Positions 1-8,236 are shown, counted from the stretch's first letter. The stretch is DNA of 64,000 nucleotides from JBBQFI01 sp038321775 (GCA_038321775.1 JBBQFI010000006.1:1-64000), one strand, 5' to 3'. The notes: a model not told the origin generated them from the sequence alone. A program made the numbers and translations.

Positions 1-359
1 GCCGCGATCTGCGGCCGCTCGCTCACCCCGCCAAAAACCGTCGCCATCCGCAACGGCAGATGTCGGGCATACGCGCGCACGTTTTCCTCGATCTGCACCA
101 CCAGCTCCCGGGTCGGGGCGACGATCAACGCGCGCATCCCGCGCCGTTGTCCATTGTTCCCGGCCGCGCTCAGCATGGTCAGGATGGGAAGGACGAAGGC
201 AGCTGTCTTGCCGGTGCCGGTCTGCGCGATACCGATCACGTCGCGTCCCGCCAGCACCTCGGGGATGGCGGCCAGCTGAATCGGGGTCGGTTCGGTGTAA
301 CCGGCGTCCTGGATGGCCTGGAGGACGGGTGGTGAAAGTTGGAGCGCGCGAAAAGGCAT
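1..359 (-). CDS. DEAD-box ATP-dependent RNA helicase, N-terminal part
   Basis: The gene runs off the left edge; about 119 N-terminal residues are visible. An aromatic upstream position and GYTEPTPIQ (about residues 20-28) form the Q motif, AQTGTGKT (45-52) is the Walker A motif, and PTREL (82-86) is motif Ia. This order is diagnostic of DEAD-box RNA helicases, and the short N-terminus before the Q motif resembles the RhlE group, which remodels rRNA or mRNA structures. The DEAD and C-terminal helicase motifs lie outside the window. The start is the ATG beginning MPFRAL. Confidence 0.9.
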   Translation of the reverse strand, partial: MPFRALQLSPPVLQAIQDAGYTEPTPIQLAAIPEVLAGRDVIGIAQTGTGKTAAFVLPILTMLSAAGNNGQRRGMRALIVAPTRELVVQIEENVRAYARHLPLRMATVFGGVSERPQIA

Positions 360-470
360 GAGAACCGGGACTATCACCCGTCTGCGGCCAGATGCACCCG
401 CTCATCTTAAGAACGTCACTCCCGATCCCGCGCGCGGTACGAAGAAGCTCGGTCGCGCCACCGGGGTCGG

Positions 471-887
471 TCAGCGTGACGCTCTATTTACTGGCGCCTG
501 GTATTGCTCGTCGGAGACCTTTTCCATCCAATCCACGGCCTTGCCGTCGAGCGCTTCCTGAATCGCGATGTGCGTCATCGCAGTCGCAGGCGTCGCGCCG
601 TGCCAATGCTTCTCGTTAGGCGGAAACCAGACCACATCACCGGGGCGGATCTCCTCGACCGGACCGCCCTCCCGCTGCGCCCGGCCGCAACCGGCCGTGA
701 CGATGAGCGTCTGGCCTAACGGATGGGTGTGCCACGCGGTGCGCGCACCTGATTCGAAGGTGACGCTGGCGCCACGCACCCGCGCTGGTTCCGTTGCCTC
801 AAAGAGCGGATCGATCCGCACCGCTCCCGTAAACCAATCCGCCGGTCCTTTGCCGGACGCTTGCGAACCAACTCTTTTGATTTCCAT
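471..887 (-). CDS. Cupin of the Mn-dependent (R)-hydroxynitrile lyase-like family
   Basis: This is a single-domain cupin of 138 residues starting MEIKRVGSQ; an in-frame ATG 11 codons upstream is possible but extends past the family's normal N-terminus. The metal-binding set H53, H55, Q59 and H94 can be read in AWHTHPLGQT and EKHWHG and matches bacterial cupin hydroxynitrile lyases such as that of Granulicella tundricola. Many family members are annotated only as cupin proteins, so the physiological reaction is unknown. Another full copy lies at 26.3 kb and fragments lie at 26.8 and 32.9 kb. Confidence 0.8.
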   Translation of the reverse strand: MEIKRVGSQASGKGPADWFTGAVRIDPLFEATEPARVRGASVTFESGARTAWHTHPLGQTLIVTAGCGRAQREGGPVEEIRPGDVVWFPPNEKHWHGATPATAMTHIAIQEALDGKAVDWMEKVSDEQYQAPVNRASR

Positions 888-955
888 TTCGTTTGGTGAG
901 GGGAAGTCCGGACCTGGCATTGACAGTGGGGCACAACACCGGACCGTTACGCATC

Positions 956-1081
956 ATGGGCGATAAATCTCCGAAAGCGAACCAGAAGCAAAAGGCGCAG
1001 CAGAAGGGCAAGGCGGCGAGCGCGGCACAAAAGAAAAACGCGGCGAACGCAGCGCGGTCGTCCCAGAAACCAAAGAAATAA
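956..1081 (+). CDS. Small lysine/alanine-rich basic protein
   Basis: A 41-residue protein starting MGDKSPKANQ and consisting almost wholly of K, A, Q, N and S. Short proteins starting MGDKSPK recur in bacterial genomes and are uncharacterised; the composition suggests nucleic-acid binding or disorder. A longer frame begins at 893, but the family start is the ATG at 956. It is followed after 3 bp by another small charged protein, so the two are probably co-transcribed. Confidence 0.6.
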   Translation: MGDKSPKANQKQKAQQKGKAASAAQKKNAANAARSSQKPKK

Positions 1082-1084
1082 GTT

Positions 1085-1246
1085 TTGGCCAGACCAAATT
1101 ACTCCGGCGAAAAACGCCGCAAAGAGCTGGAGAAGCAGAAGAAAAAAGAAGCGAAAAAGCAGCGAAAGCTGGAGAACGCGGCCAATCCTTCCGCAGACGA
1201 GCCGGCGGAAGGTGGGGAGCAGAGCCCCGCGCAGCCGTCCGTCTGA
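1085..1246 (+). CDS. Small highly charged protein (MARPNYS type), TTG start
   Basis: A 53-residue frame with a TTG start reads MARPNYSGEKRRKELEKQ and continues as a K/E/R-rich helix with an acidic, proline-containing tail. Small proteins with this opening (ARPNYxxEKRxxELxKxxKKEEK) are found in several phyla and have no assigned function. It starts 3 bp after the preceding small basic gene. The non-ATG start explains why a simple ATG search would miss it. Confidence 0.55.
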   Translation: MARPNYSGEKRRKELEKQKKKEAKKQRKLENAANPSADEPAEGGEQSPAQPSV

Positions 1247-1250
1247 ATAC

Positions 1251-1398
1251 CTAACGACCAGTCATCGCCTCGAGCTTCTCGGGATAACGCGCGCCTTGCA
1301 CCTCGGTCTCCGAGGCCGCCGTTTCAACCTCCCGCAAATCCTCTGGCGTGAGTTCGACTGAGACTGGGCCAATATTCTCCTCGAGGCGATGCAGCTTC
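1251..1398 (-). pseudogene. Aldo/keto reductase, C-terminal remnant
   Basis: Reading the minus strand gives about 48 codons, TKLHRLEENIGPVSVELTPE to YPEKLEAMTGR, ending at a TAG. This is the typical C-terminus of aldo/keto reductases (KLHRLEENL, then LTPEDLREI, then ARYPE). No catalytic barrel precedes it, because the frame upstream of 1398 becomes unrelated. Aldo/keto reductases commonly neighbour the cupin family found just upstream, so this is probably a leftover of that operon. Confidence 0.7.
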
Positions 1399-1476
1399 GT
1401 CGAGAAATCGGAGGAAGATCGCAAACCTCACTTGCCGCGCCAGGACACGGCGACCGTTACTCCGCGATGTCCAGCG

Positions 1477-1617
1477 TTGACGTCGAACAGCCACCGCGAT
1501 GATCTCTCGGCCGAGCAAATCGCTGAACTCGACCGGCGACTGGACGCGCTGGAAGCACAGCCGGAAAGCGGCACGCCGTGGCACATCGCGCGGGAACGCA
1601 TCCTGGCGAGCTTGTGA
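1477..1617 (+). CDS. Addiction-module antitoxin-like protein (start uncertain)
   Basis: The readable part is LSAEQIAELDRRLDALEAQP, then TPWHIARERI, resembling the C-terminal half of small addiction-module component proteins that pair with ParE/RelE toxins. The frame is open back to 1348, but the family-like part begins around the TTG at 1477; a better start (ATGTCC at 1468) lies in another frame and hits a stop, hinting at a frameshift. It sits 6 bp before the toxin-like gene. Confidence 0.5.
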   Translation: MTSNSHRDDLSAEQIAELDRRLDALEAQPESGTPWHIARERILASL

Positions 1618-1623
1618 GTCTCC

Positions 1624-1866
1624 GTGTCATCGCGCGCGACGAAGCAAGAGGCTGACATCGCCGAAGCCGCCCTCTGGTACGAGCGCCGTTGCGCTGGCCT
1701 CGGCGCGGAATTCGTGCATGCCGCGGACGAGTGTTTCGATCTCCTCAGTCGGCAGCCGGAAGCTTTTCCGGTTGTCTATCGCGTCTTTCCAGATTTCATC
1801 AGTGTCGTCGCAGTCATGCACGGTCGACGGCACCCGCGAAGGTGGAAAGCGCGGCTCACGGACTAG
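1624..1866 (+). CDS. ParE/RelE-like toxin, internally shortened
   Basis: GTG start, 80 residues. ALWYERRCAGLGAEF, DECFDLLSRQPEAFPVVYR and VVAVMHGRRHPRRW match the N-terminal helices and last strand of ParE-type toxins. Between VYR and the last strand, the usual segment of about 13-18 residues (family pattern RALLRRFPYxVFF) is missing, so the central beta strands are lost and the toxin is probably inactive. It pairs with the antitoxin-like frame immediately upstream. Confidence 0.6.
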   Translation: MSSRATKQEADIAEAALWYERRCAGLGAEFVHAADECFDLLSRQPEAFPVVYRVFPDFISVVAVMHGRRHPRRWKARLTD

Positions 1867-1955
1867 CAAATCAAAGAATTCGGCGTCACGAAGACTTCCT
1901 TCTCACAACGCGCTCCGAAACTCGGCCGGCTTGAGACTAACGATGCGGCAGTGAC

Positions 1956-3467
1956 TCAGACCGCGGCAGGAGCGGGACCGGCAGGGGTTAGGGCTTCGGC
2001 GGGAGTGGTCTCGGGCTTGTCAGTGATCAGCTTGCGCAGGAATGGAATCAGCACGACGAGCGCGACTCCGACCACGAGGCTGCCAGCGCCGAGCTCGGCG
2101 AAAAGCTTCGCATACCCGGCATTGGTCGCGGCCGCAGTGGTGCCGGTCGGCTCGGGGATCATGCCCGAGAAGTCGCCCGCAAAGAGCGAGGCGAGGCCTG
2201 TTACCAGCATCCAGCTGCCCATCATCACCCCTTGGTACTGTTTCGGCGCGAGCTTGCCGATCATCGCGTAGCCGATCGGAGAGATGAGCAGCTCACCGAT
2301 ACTCTGCAGTACATAGCTCGCGAAGAGCCACACGAACGCACTCTTGCCGTCAACCCCGGCCAGCTTGATACCGACCGGGAGAATGAGAAAGGCGAGCGCC
2401 ATCAGGAGTAGCGAGGTGGCGAACTGCTTCGGTATGTCGATCCGCCACCCGCGCGCGCGCAGGCGAGTAAAGAGCGACGCGAGCACCGGCCCGCCGAGCA
2501 CGATCACGACGGTGTTGATGTTCTGAATCCACTGCGGCTGAATCTCGAAGGGACCGAGCATCAGGTTGACGTTGTGGACCGCGAACAGCATCAGGCCATT
2601 CGGTGCCATCTGGTAGAGCGACCAGAACATGAGCGAGCCGAGCGTCAGGATGAGATACGCCGTCATGTTCCGCCGCTCGCGGCGATCCCGGTGACGAACC
2701 GTGAGGTAGATCAACGTAAGCGCGACCGCGCCACAGATCCCCTTGATCAGCGTCTCGGTCCCGCCGGGCCGATGAAGAAGGAGCCACACGATCGGCACGA
2801 CGCCAAGAACAATGCCGATACCGGCGAGCAGGCGCCCTCGAAACTGCTTAGGCTTCACCTCGAGCAACGGCGTATTCCGATCGGCCAGCGTCTTCCAGTT
2901 AAACGCGGCGAGGATAATAGCAACGAAGTTACCGAGCGTCGCGAAGATGAAGAGGTTCGAGTAACTCTCGGTGCCCTGGAAGTAACCGGCCGCGCTGAAC
3001 CCGACGAAGAAACCGACGTTCATACCCGCGTAGTTCCAAAGGAACGCTCCTTCGCGGCGCGGATCTTCCGGGGTAAAGCGCTGCGTCAGCATCATGTTAA
3101 TGCAGGTAACGTTGAGACCGCTGCCGGTAAGGAAAAGAGCCAGGCCAATGTAGAACGACGCCAGCGAGCCGGCTGCGATGCACGCGCAACCAGCCACCTG
3201 CAGCCCCATGCCTCCGACAAACAGGTTACGGTTCGAGAGGAACCGCCCGCCCAGGTAACCGCCGAAGAGATGCAAGCCGTAGTTAAAGGCTCCGAACACG
3301 CCCATCAACGTCGTGGCCGCTTTTACCGAGAGCTGCAGATGTTTCGTCGCGTAGAGAACCAGCGTCGAATAGAGGACAGCGTACCCGAGCGTACAAAAGA
3401 TCTGAATGAAGAACAGCACAGCCGCTCCCTCCGGAGCCGCGGAGAAAAGGCGTTTGCGAGATTGCAT
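1956..3467 (-). CDS. Proton-dependent oligopeptide transporter-type MFS protein
   Basis: A 503-residue polytopic membrane protein with about 12-14 hydrophobic segments. MGVFGAFNYGLHLFGGYLGG and the segment GMNVGFFVGF are typical of the POT/PTR2 branch of the major facilitator superfamily, which imports di- and tripeptides with protons in the inner membrane. It is transcribed away from the CTERM gene. It differs strongly from the second POT protein at 33.8 kb: the canonical N-terminal ExxERFxYY signature is absent (here FCTLGYAVLY), so substrate range may differ. Confidence 0.75.
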   Translation of the reverse strand: MQSRKRLFSAAPEGAAVLFFIQIFCTLGYAVLYSTLVLYATKHLQLSVKAATTLMGVFGAFNYGLHLFGGYLGGRFLSNRNLFVGGMGLQVAGCACIAAGSLASFYIGLALFLTGSGLNVTCINMMLTQRFTPEDPRREGAFLWNYAGMNVGFFVGFSAAGYFQGTESYSNLFIFATLGNFVAIILAAFNWKTLADRNTPLLEVKPKQFRGRLLAGIGIVLGVVPIVWLLLHRPGGTETLIKGICGAVALTLIYLTVRHRDRRERRNMTAYLILTLGSLMFWSLYQMAPNGLMLFAVHNVNLMLGPFEIQPQWIQNINTVVIVLGGPVLASLFTRLRARGWRIDIPKQFATSLLLMALAFLILPVGIKLAGVDGKSAFVWLFASYVLQSIGELLISPIGYAMIGKLAPKQYQGVMMGSWMLVTGLASLFAGDFSGMIPEPTGTTAAATNAGYAKLFAELGAGSLVVGVALVVLIPFLRKLITDKPETTPAEALTPAGPAPAAV

Positions 3468-3905
3468 CAGCCGTTGTTGTCGCCCGCCGCGGCGGGCAAT
3501 GTCAAGCCGCGCCTGCTCTTCAGCTTTCTCAGCGTTTAAACCGAATCAGGAAGCCAGCTCACCACGGCGTAGCCCGTCCACGGCGAAGGCGGGGAAATCA
3601 GGAAAAAAAATCCGGATGTCAGCGTTTCAGGCGTTCGGTTTTTGATCCTGACTGTTGATAGTAAGCTCTGACTCCTTTCTGCCTTACTTCTTGATTTCAA
3701 TCAAGATTTGTTGACTGACCCCTCGATCAGTTCATCCAATAAGACGCCGCTCCGTTTTCTCCGACGTCGATGTTAGAGGTTTACTGTCTTACGCCTAACC
3801 GCTTAGCTATTAACTCGTGGCTCCGCCGCCCGGATGGCTTTAGTCTACGATTTTTCTTGCCGTCCCGATTCCCACTGTTCTTAATGACTCCACAAAATTC
3901 TCACC
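3468..3905. other. Intergenic region between divergent genes
   Basis: No convincing gene is seen in these roughly 440 bases. The region should hold the divergent promoters of the transporter and the CTERM gene. A short imperfect dyad (TTGATTTCAATCAA) followed by TTGACT lies around 3690-3715, a plausible but unproven promoter or operator on the plus side. Confidence 0.4.
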
Positions 3906-4502
3906 ATGAAAAAATCACGTCGCTCCCTTGGCAAATCCAAATCGAAAGCGGTCACCGGCGGCTTGTTAGCGTCCGCCGCAGCCATGCTCCTGCCCAAACC
4001 GGCGCAAGCGAACACCATCAATGAGCCGGGTGATTTTGCCAACACTTTTGCGACCCGGCAGGACTTGGCTGCGGGGACGACTGGGATCAACCTTGGCACT
4101 GTTGGTACCGGGAGTGATGTCGCCGATTACTTCGTGTTCACTGGGCTGAATCCGGGCGACATTTTCACGTTATCGAGCAAGTTCACGGAATGGAGTTCCG
4201 CCAGTGCGTTGAACTTTGAATGGCGAACTGAGCCGGGCGGAGTGCCGGTGCAATCGCTTTCGATCGCCCCGAATACCTTCGATGCTTCGTTCAACGGAAT
4301 CGTTCCCCTCAATGGTAGAATTGCGGTCGACCTCTCATTCTCCAATACAGGCTACGTCACCTATTTTGATTTGAACCTCGCAACGCAAGCAGCGCCACCA
4401 ACCAATGCCGTTCCGGAAACCGGAGGAACCATGATGCTCATGGGGGCGACAGTTGCCGGCCTCGCCCTGACAAAGAAGTTGCGTCGCAAAAAAAAGGCGT
4501 AG
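3906..4502 (+). CDS. VPETG-CTERM / PEP-CTERM-type sorted exported protein
   Basis: A 198-residue protein with a basic, SKSK-containing N-terminus, a hydrophobic signal segment ending near LLPKPAQA, a roughly 130-residue beta-rich exported domain, and a C-terminal tripartite signal: VPETGG (about residue 169), a hydrophobic helix (MMLMGATVAGLAL) and a basic tail (KKLRRKKK). That C-terminus is the layout recognised by exosortase systems; the VPxxG variant is described from Verrucomicrobiota. It predicts surface or matrix anchoring. No exosortase is in the window. Confidence 0.8.
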   Translation: MKKSRRSLGKSKSKAVTGGLLASAAAMLLPKPAQANTINEPGDFANTFATRQDLAAGTTGINLGTVGTGSDVADYFVFTGLNPGDIFTLSSKFTEWSSASALNFEWRTEPGGVPVQSLSIAPNTFDASFNGIVPLNGRIAVDLSFSNTGYVTYFDLNLATQAAPPTNAVPETGGTMMLMGATVAGLALTKKLRRKKKA

Positions 4503-4660
4503 ACGCGGCCTCTTGCAGAAATCACAAGCCGCAGGTCAGAAGTCAGGCCCGACTGCCACAATAGAATGACCCAGCTTTCGCTCGGCGCGGCAGGCAGGAC
4601 TGAGCAGCCGTAACGAGACGGCGTGGCAAGGAAGTCCGGAAGCAGTGACGCGATTAACCT

Positions 4661-5332
4661 ATGATTCTAATTGCTGGTGTGCTCACGTCGAACACGCTTA
4701 AGAAAATTAAGGCCGAGTTAAAACGAGGAAAATTTGTCGACGGCAAATATTCGGGCGGAGTTTTTGGTGGCGAGGGCAAGAAAAACCTTCAGCTAAAACG
4801 CGAAGAAAACCAGGGACCGACAGCCGCCGAGCTTCTGGTGATCCAGGGTCTGGCCGGCAATCCATTGTTCCAAAGTTTTGTCCGGCCCCGCAACGTTTTA
4901 CCGCCGACCTTCGCGAAGTATGAGCCGGGGATGGAGTATGGCGGCCATGTGGATTCGGCACTCATGGGCAGAGGGCAAACGATGAGGGCCGACGTTTCGA
5001 TCACGGTTTTCCTAAACGGACCGAAGGAGTACGATGGCGGCGAGCTATCGCTCGCGACTGCCGGCGGGGAGCGACGGATCAAACTCGAGGCAGGCGACGC
5101 CTTCGTTTATCCGGCAGATATGCATCATCGGGTGATGCCGGTTACGCGCGGGACACGATTGGTGGCGGTGACTTGGGCCCAAAGCGTGATTCGTAATCCG
5201 CAGTTGCGCCAGATCCTGCACGATCTGAATGCAGTCACCAGCTCGATGGTCGAGAAAGCGCCAAACGCGGTCGAGACCGAGCTGCTGGTCAAATCGAGCC
5301 AGAATCTGTTGCGTTTATTTAGCGAGATTTGA
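4661..5332 (+). CDS. piuC: Fe(II)/2-oxoglutarate-dependent dioxygenase, PiuC/YbiX type
   Basis: A 223-residue PKHD-type hydroxylase. The iron ligands are H96 and D98 (GGHVDSA) and H156 (MHHRV), and R166 (TRGTRL) is the likely 2-oxoglutarate carboxylate ligand. Length and C-terminal helix agree with the PiuC/YbiX family, which is often found with TonB-dependent siderophore receptors, though no such receptor is adjacent here. The substrate is unknown. Confidence 0.85.
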   Translation: MILIAGVLTSNTLKKIKAELKRGKFVDGKYSGGVFGGEGKKNLQLKREENQGPTAAELLVIQGLAGNPLFQSFVRPRNVLPPTFAKYEPGMEYGGHVDSALMGRGQTMRADVSITVFLNGPKEYDGGELSLATAGGERRIKLEAGDAFVYPADMHHRVMPVTRGTRLVAVTWAQSVIRNPQLRQILHDLNAVTSSMVEKAPNAVETELLVKSSQNLLRLFSEI

Positions 5333-5659
5333 AGCACAACGCCGCAACGCGCCGTGAATGCGGCGTCCCGTCAATAGTAAAAGACTCCCGATGTCAGAGT
5401 TTCAATTTTTTAGATGGCGGTCTAGGGGTAGAGGAACAAAGTGGGAGCGGCCTCAGTGCCACGATACGGGGACACTGAAGTCCCTCCCAAATCGATAAAG
5501 CGCCGCGAGAATTTTTCTTGGTGGCGTTTTTTGCTTTTCAAGTTTCGCGCTGCCAGCTAACTTTGCCCCGAAGATGTTTCCCTGCCTCCCCTTGCCGTCC
5601 CCCGCCGTGTTATACGAACAATTTTTCGTAATTAATTGCGAACTTTCGCACAACTCTCG
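5333..5659. other. Leader region upstream of the cassette array
   Basis: No gene is seen. The region contains one REP-like hairpin (5441-5489) and an A+T-richer stretch (about 5605-5655) directly before the first cassette boundary. A resident integron would have its attI site and cassette promoter here, but no attI can be recognised by eye and neither strand encodes an integrase. Confidence 0.4.
5441..5489. repeat. REP-like palindrome, GTGGGAGCGGCC family
   Basis: The left arm GTGGGAGCGGCCTCAGTGCC is mirrored by an imperfect right arm (reverse complement TTGGGAGGGACTTCAGTGTC, about 15 of 20 matching). A better preserved copy is at 56242-56308 and a single arm at 51383-51402. Dispersed intergenic hairpins of this kind behave like repetitive extragenic palindromes. 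Confidence 0.6.
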
Positions 5660-5663
5660 TTAG

Positions 5664-6257
5664 ATGCTACAGCCTCTCGTGATCTGCATCGTCGCCGTCA
5701 TTGGCACGACGTCGTCGCTCGTCGCTAAGCCACGCGCCAGTGGCCGCGATATCGACTCAGCGATCGACTCGCTCTGTGAATGGAGCCAGTTGACGAGGAG
5801 CGGCCCGCCAAAATCAGTGCAATCCCTGAAGAGCAACGAAGGAGTGCGCTGGTACAGGGTGGTAGTACCGTTACGCGCTGACGGGATGCGACGGGAATAT
5901 GCTTTAAGCCTGCGAGACGACCTGACCGTCGCCACATATATGCTGAAAGACTGGCCCTACCCCGCCGAATATCCAGAAGCGGGCACCGTGGCTGACACAA
6001 TCAAAGACAAAAACCTTCGTTCACGACTCACGGCAGCAGCCGACCGCGCTAACGCGCACTTCGACTTTGCACGCGTGCAGCCGCCGCTGATCCAGCGAGC
6101 AGGTCAATCGTACGTGGTCACATACAGGCAAATGACGAAGCGGGAACAAGGTGCGGAAGAGGAGCGTAGAGGCGTAGTCATTCTGCACCCGTACGTCTCG
6201 TTCTTAGTCACATCGCATGGAGCCGTTCAGGGAACGTGGTGGGGAACCGTACCGTGA
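5664..6257 (+). CDS. Cassette 1: exported protein of unknown function
   Basis: A 197-residue protein whose ATG overlaps the cassette core (GTTAGATG). It has an N-terminal hydrophobic signal (MLQPLVICIVAVIGTT) and no further membrane span, so it is probably periplasmic. I recognise no domain. It is the first cassette and so the one closest to any upstream promoter. The stop codon lies 6 bp before the attC. Confidence 0.75.
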   Translation: MLQPLVICIVAVIGTTSSLVAKPRASGRDIDSAIDSLCEWSQLTRSGPPKSVQSLKSNEGVRWYRVVVPLRADGMRREYALSLRDDLTVATYMLKDWPYPAEYPEAGTVADTIKDKNLRSRLTAAADRANAHFDFARVQPPLIQRAGQSYVVTYRQMTKREQGAEEERRGVVILHPYVSFLVTSHGAVQGTWWGTVP

Positions 6258-6263
6258 CAACGC

Positions 6264-6386
6264 ATCTAACCAGGCGATGCAGCGAACCGCTGGCCGCGCC
6301 GCGTTCTAGCTTCCGATGACTTCCACATTCAACCCGCCGCCACGCGCGCCCTCGCCAGCGGTCGCTGATCTTGTGTCTCGTTAGAT
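6264..6386 (+). repeat. attC site 1
   Basis: Outer boxes ATCTAAC and GTTAGAT are exact inverted repeats. Inner boxes GATGCAGCGA-A-CCGCTGG and CCAGCGGTCGCTGATC pair with extrahelical G and A. Length 123 bp. Confidence 0.93.
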
Positions 6387-6391
6387 CATCG

Positions 6392-6751
6392 ATGCGCACG
6401 ATTTTGCTTCTCGCCCTCTTTGTGGCGGGATGTGCAACCAGCAAGCGACCTCTCGTCATAGCACCCATCTCGGAACAGGACGTCCAACAAATCTGTCGCG
6501 TCGTCTCGCGCGCGACGAATCAGCCCATCATGATGATCGGTCCATTGTCCCGAACCCACTATTTTCGAGGAGCAGTTGTTCTTCGCCGCCACGTCGACGG
6601 TCGTACACTGACAATGTACGAGCACCCAGATCAGGTCAGCGTTCATGTTGGCCGCGACGACGCGCCCTCTGGTGACCTATATTACCTTCACAAGCGCCGA
6701 GGTGTATGGCAAATAGTCTCGAAGACACAGTGGCTGGACGCAATGCGATGA
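6392..6751 (+). CDS. Cassette 2: lipoprotein of unknown function
   Basis: A 119-residue protein starting MRTILLLALFVAGCATS: a lipoprotein signal with lipobox VAGC, so the mature protein starts at a lipidated cysteine near residue 15. The rest is a small soluble domain with no recognised family. An upstream TTG in frame lies inside the attC; the ATG at 6392, 6 bp after the core, is preferred because it gives the clean signal peptide. Confidence 0.75.
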   Translation: MRTILLLALFVAGCATSKRPLVIAPISEQDVQQICRVVSRATNQPIMMIGPLSRTHYFRGAVVLRRHVDGRTLTMYEHPDQVSVHVGRDDAPSGDLYYLHKRRGVWQIVSKTQWLDAMR

Positions 6752-6758
6752 AAAGCAG

Positions 6759-6882
6759 ATCTAACCATGCGATGGAGCGAACAGCGGACCGCTGTACGCT
6801 CCACTTTTGAGATGACTTCCACACTTCCACTCCGAGCGACGCGCGCCCTCGTCCGCCGTCGCTCATCTTGTTCTCGTTAGAT
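6759..6882 (+). repeat. attC site 2
   Basis: Outer boxes ATCTAAC and GTTAGAT. Inner GATGGAGCGA pairs with TCGCTCATC leaving one extrahelical G, extended by GCGGAC with GTCCGC. Closely similar to sites 5 and 6. Confidence 0.93.
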
Positions 6883-7186
6883 GATGTCGGACGACGAGCA
6901 CGAGATAAAGCAGTCTTTGGACAAGCTGGACGCTGCTTGGACGGCTCATCATGTTCGACTCGCTGCTCGGATTGACGCTTTGACCGGACTCGTGCTCGCG
7001 CTGTGCCAGCGACTCGGACTTGATCGCGCGAAGGCGGACCAGATGCTGGCTGAGCATGAGAAGCGGCTTGAGGAGAGCCGACTCCTGAAAATAGAGGATC
7101 ATAATCCCGCGATAGCTGCATTATCATCCGACTTCCTCGAAGAATGGAGTAAAGGCGCTTCGGATTCTTCGTCCTCTGCTCCGTGA
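6881..7186 (+). CDS. Cassette 3: small helical cytoplasmic protein
   Basis: A 101-residue protein starting at the ATG formed by the cassette core itself (GTTAGATGATG; the second ATG at 6884 is also possible). It is rich in leucine and charged residues in heptad-like spacing, suggesting a short coiled coil, with no signal or membrane segment and a serine-rich C-terminus. No known family recognised. Confidence 0.65.
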   Translation: MMSDDEHEIKQSLDKLDAAWTAHHVRLAARIDALTGLVLALCQRLGLDRAKADQMLAEHEKRLEESRLLKIEDHNPAIAALSSDFLEEWSKGASDSSSSAP

Positions 7187-7198
7187 TTTCCACCAAAC

Positions 7199-7307
7199 AT
7201 CTAACCAATCGATGGAGCGAACCGCGGCCCATCCCTATGCCTAGCTTCTTCTGTTTCATGAATGTCCCTCGTAGTTCGCGCGGTCGCTCATCTCCGTCTC
7301 GTTAGAT
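7199..7307 (+). repeat. attC site 3
   Basis: Outer boxes ATCTAAC and GTTAGAT. Inner GATGGAGCGAACCGCG pairs with CGCGGTCGCTCATC with extrahelical bases. Length 109 bp. Confidence 0.9.
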
Positions 7308-7671
7308 GCTGAAGCGCATCCCGCTGGCAGCCTTGCAGCAGGCCGACGCTACATTGCAGGCCCTGATGCAGTCTGTGCGTACTGCTCTATTCGCTTCTCC
7401 GCTCGATCCTGCCACGATCAAGGCGTCGCTTATCGCGCTCTTCGAGTATCTTAGTTCGCCCGTCGGCCGGACGGACGCGAATTGCTGCGCTATCGATACT
7501 TTCTTCTGCCTCGACGATGATTTGCCACTGGAGCGCTTGCCAGAAGCGTTGCAGGATGTCTTCGCACACATGGACGCCCTCCATGACACGATTACCGCGC
7601 CAGACATCGCAGAGAATTTTGGTTCCACACCTGAGCAGCTATTGGAGCGTGTTCGTGACTCGCGCATCTAA
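7306..7671 (+). CDS. Cassette 4: small cytoplasmic protein
   Basis: A 121-residue soluble, helical, acidic protein. The ATG is part of the core (GTTAGATG) and the TAA stop is part of the next attC left box (ATCTAAC), so the cassette is maximally compact. No signal peptide and no recognised domain. Confidence 0.7.
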   Translation: MLKRIPLAALQQADATLQALMQSVRTALFASPLDPATIKASLIALFEYLSSPVGRTDANCCAIDTFFCLDDDLPLERLPEALQDVFAHMDALHDTITAPDIAENFGSTPEQLLERVRDSRI

Positions 7672-7789
7672 CCAGGCGATGCAGCGAACGCCTACCCGCT
7701 GTTCGCCCTACATTTTTCATGACTAAACCCTTCCACCTCCGATCAACGCGCGCTCCCGGTAGGCGTCGCTGATCTTGTTCTCGTTAGGT
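7666..7789 (+). repeat. attC site 4
   Basis: Outer boxes ATCTAAC and GTTAGGT. Inner GATGCAGCGAACGCCTACC pairs with GGTAGGCGTCGCTGATC. It shares this inner pair with site 11. Confidence 0.9.
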
Positions 7790-8092
7790 GTGAAAACTCC
7801 CCTGACATTGATCGCGGTCCTGATTCTCTTGAACTCGTGCGCCTCTGGGACGCCCGGGATGGCGCGAGCATACGGCCCGGTGTGGCTGATCTCGCGCTCA
7901 GATTTGGAAGCTGCCCTTAGGACGGACAGAACCGAAAAGTGCGATCCGAACACGACCGAAATCCACCATCTTTTGATTATTGGCCCCAATACCGTTTATG
8001 TTTATCACTACGCGACTTTGCCCGTTTATGATGAAATTAGGCGCACCAACGGAACATGGCATTGTGCCGGCCGGACGATTGGCATTCCGTGA
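7790..8092 (+). CDS. Cassette 5: small lipoprotein
   Basis: A 100-residue protein with a GTG start directly after the core. The N-terminus MKTPLTLIAVLILLNSCAS is a lipoprotein signal with lipobox LNSC. The mature part is short, with no recognised family. A longer frame starting inside the attC is less likely because it would disrupt the signal peptide. Confidence 0.7.
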   Translation: MKTPLTLIAVLILLNSCASGTPGMARAYGPVWLISRSDLEAALRTDRTEKCDPNTTEIHHLLIIGPNTVYVYHYATLPVYDEIRRTNGTWHCAGRTIGIP

Positions 8093-8108
8093 TCGTGGGC
8101 CGTCCCTC

Positions 8109-8233
8109 ACCTAACCATGCGATGGAGCGAACGGGCGGACCGCTGTAAGCTCCACTTTTGAGATGATTTCCACAATTTCACTTCGAGCGACGCGCGGTCT
8201 CGTCCGCCGTCGCTCATCTTGGTCTCGTTAGGC
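8109..8233 (+). repeat. attC site 5
   Basis: Outer boxes ACCTAAC and GTTAGGC. Inner GATGGAGCGAACGGGCGGAC pairs with GTCCGCCGTCGCTCATC. Same subtype as sites 2 and 6. Confidence 0.92.
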
Positions 8234-8236
8234 CCT

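Noticed and set aside
2574..3539. 321-residue plus-strand frame antisense to the peptide transporter
   Set aside because: Charged, low-complexity translation typical of the antisense of a membrane protein gene with strong codon bias.
5560..5660. Possible attI site and cassette promoter left of the array
   Set aside because: Only the GTTAGAT junction is clear; there are no direct integrase-binding repeats and no integrase next to it, so neither can be claimed.
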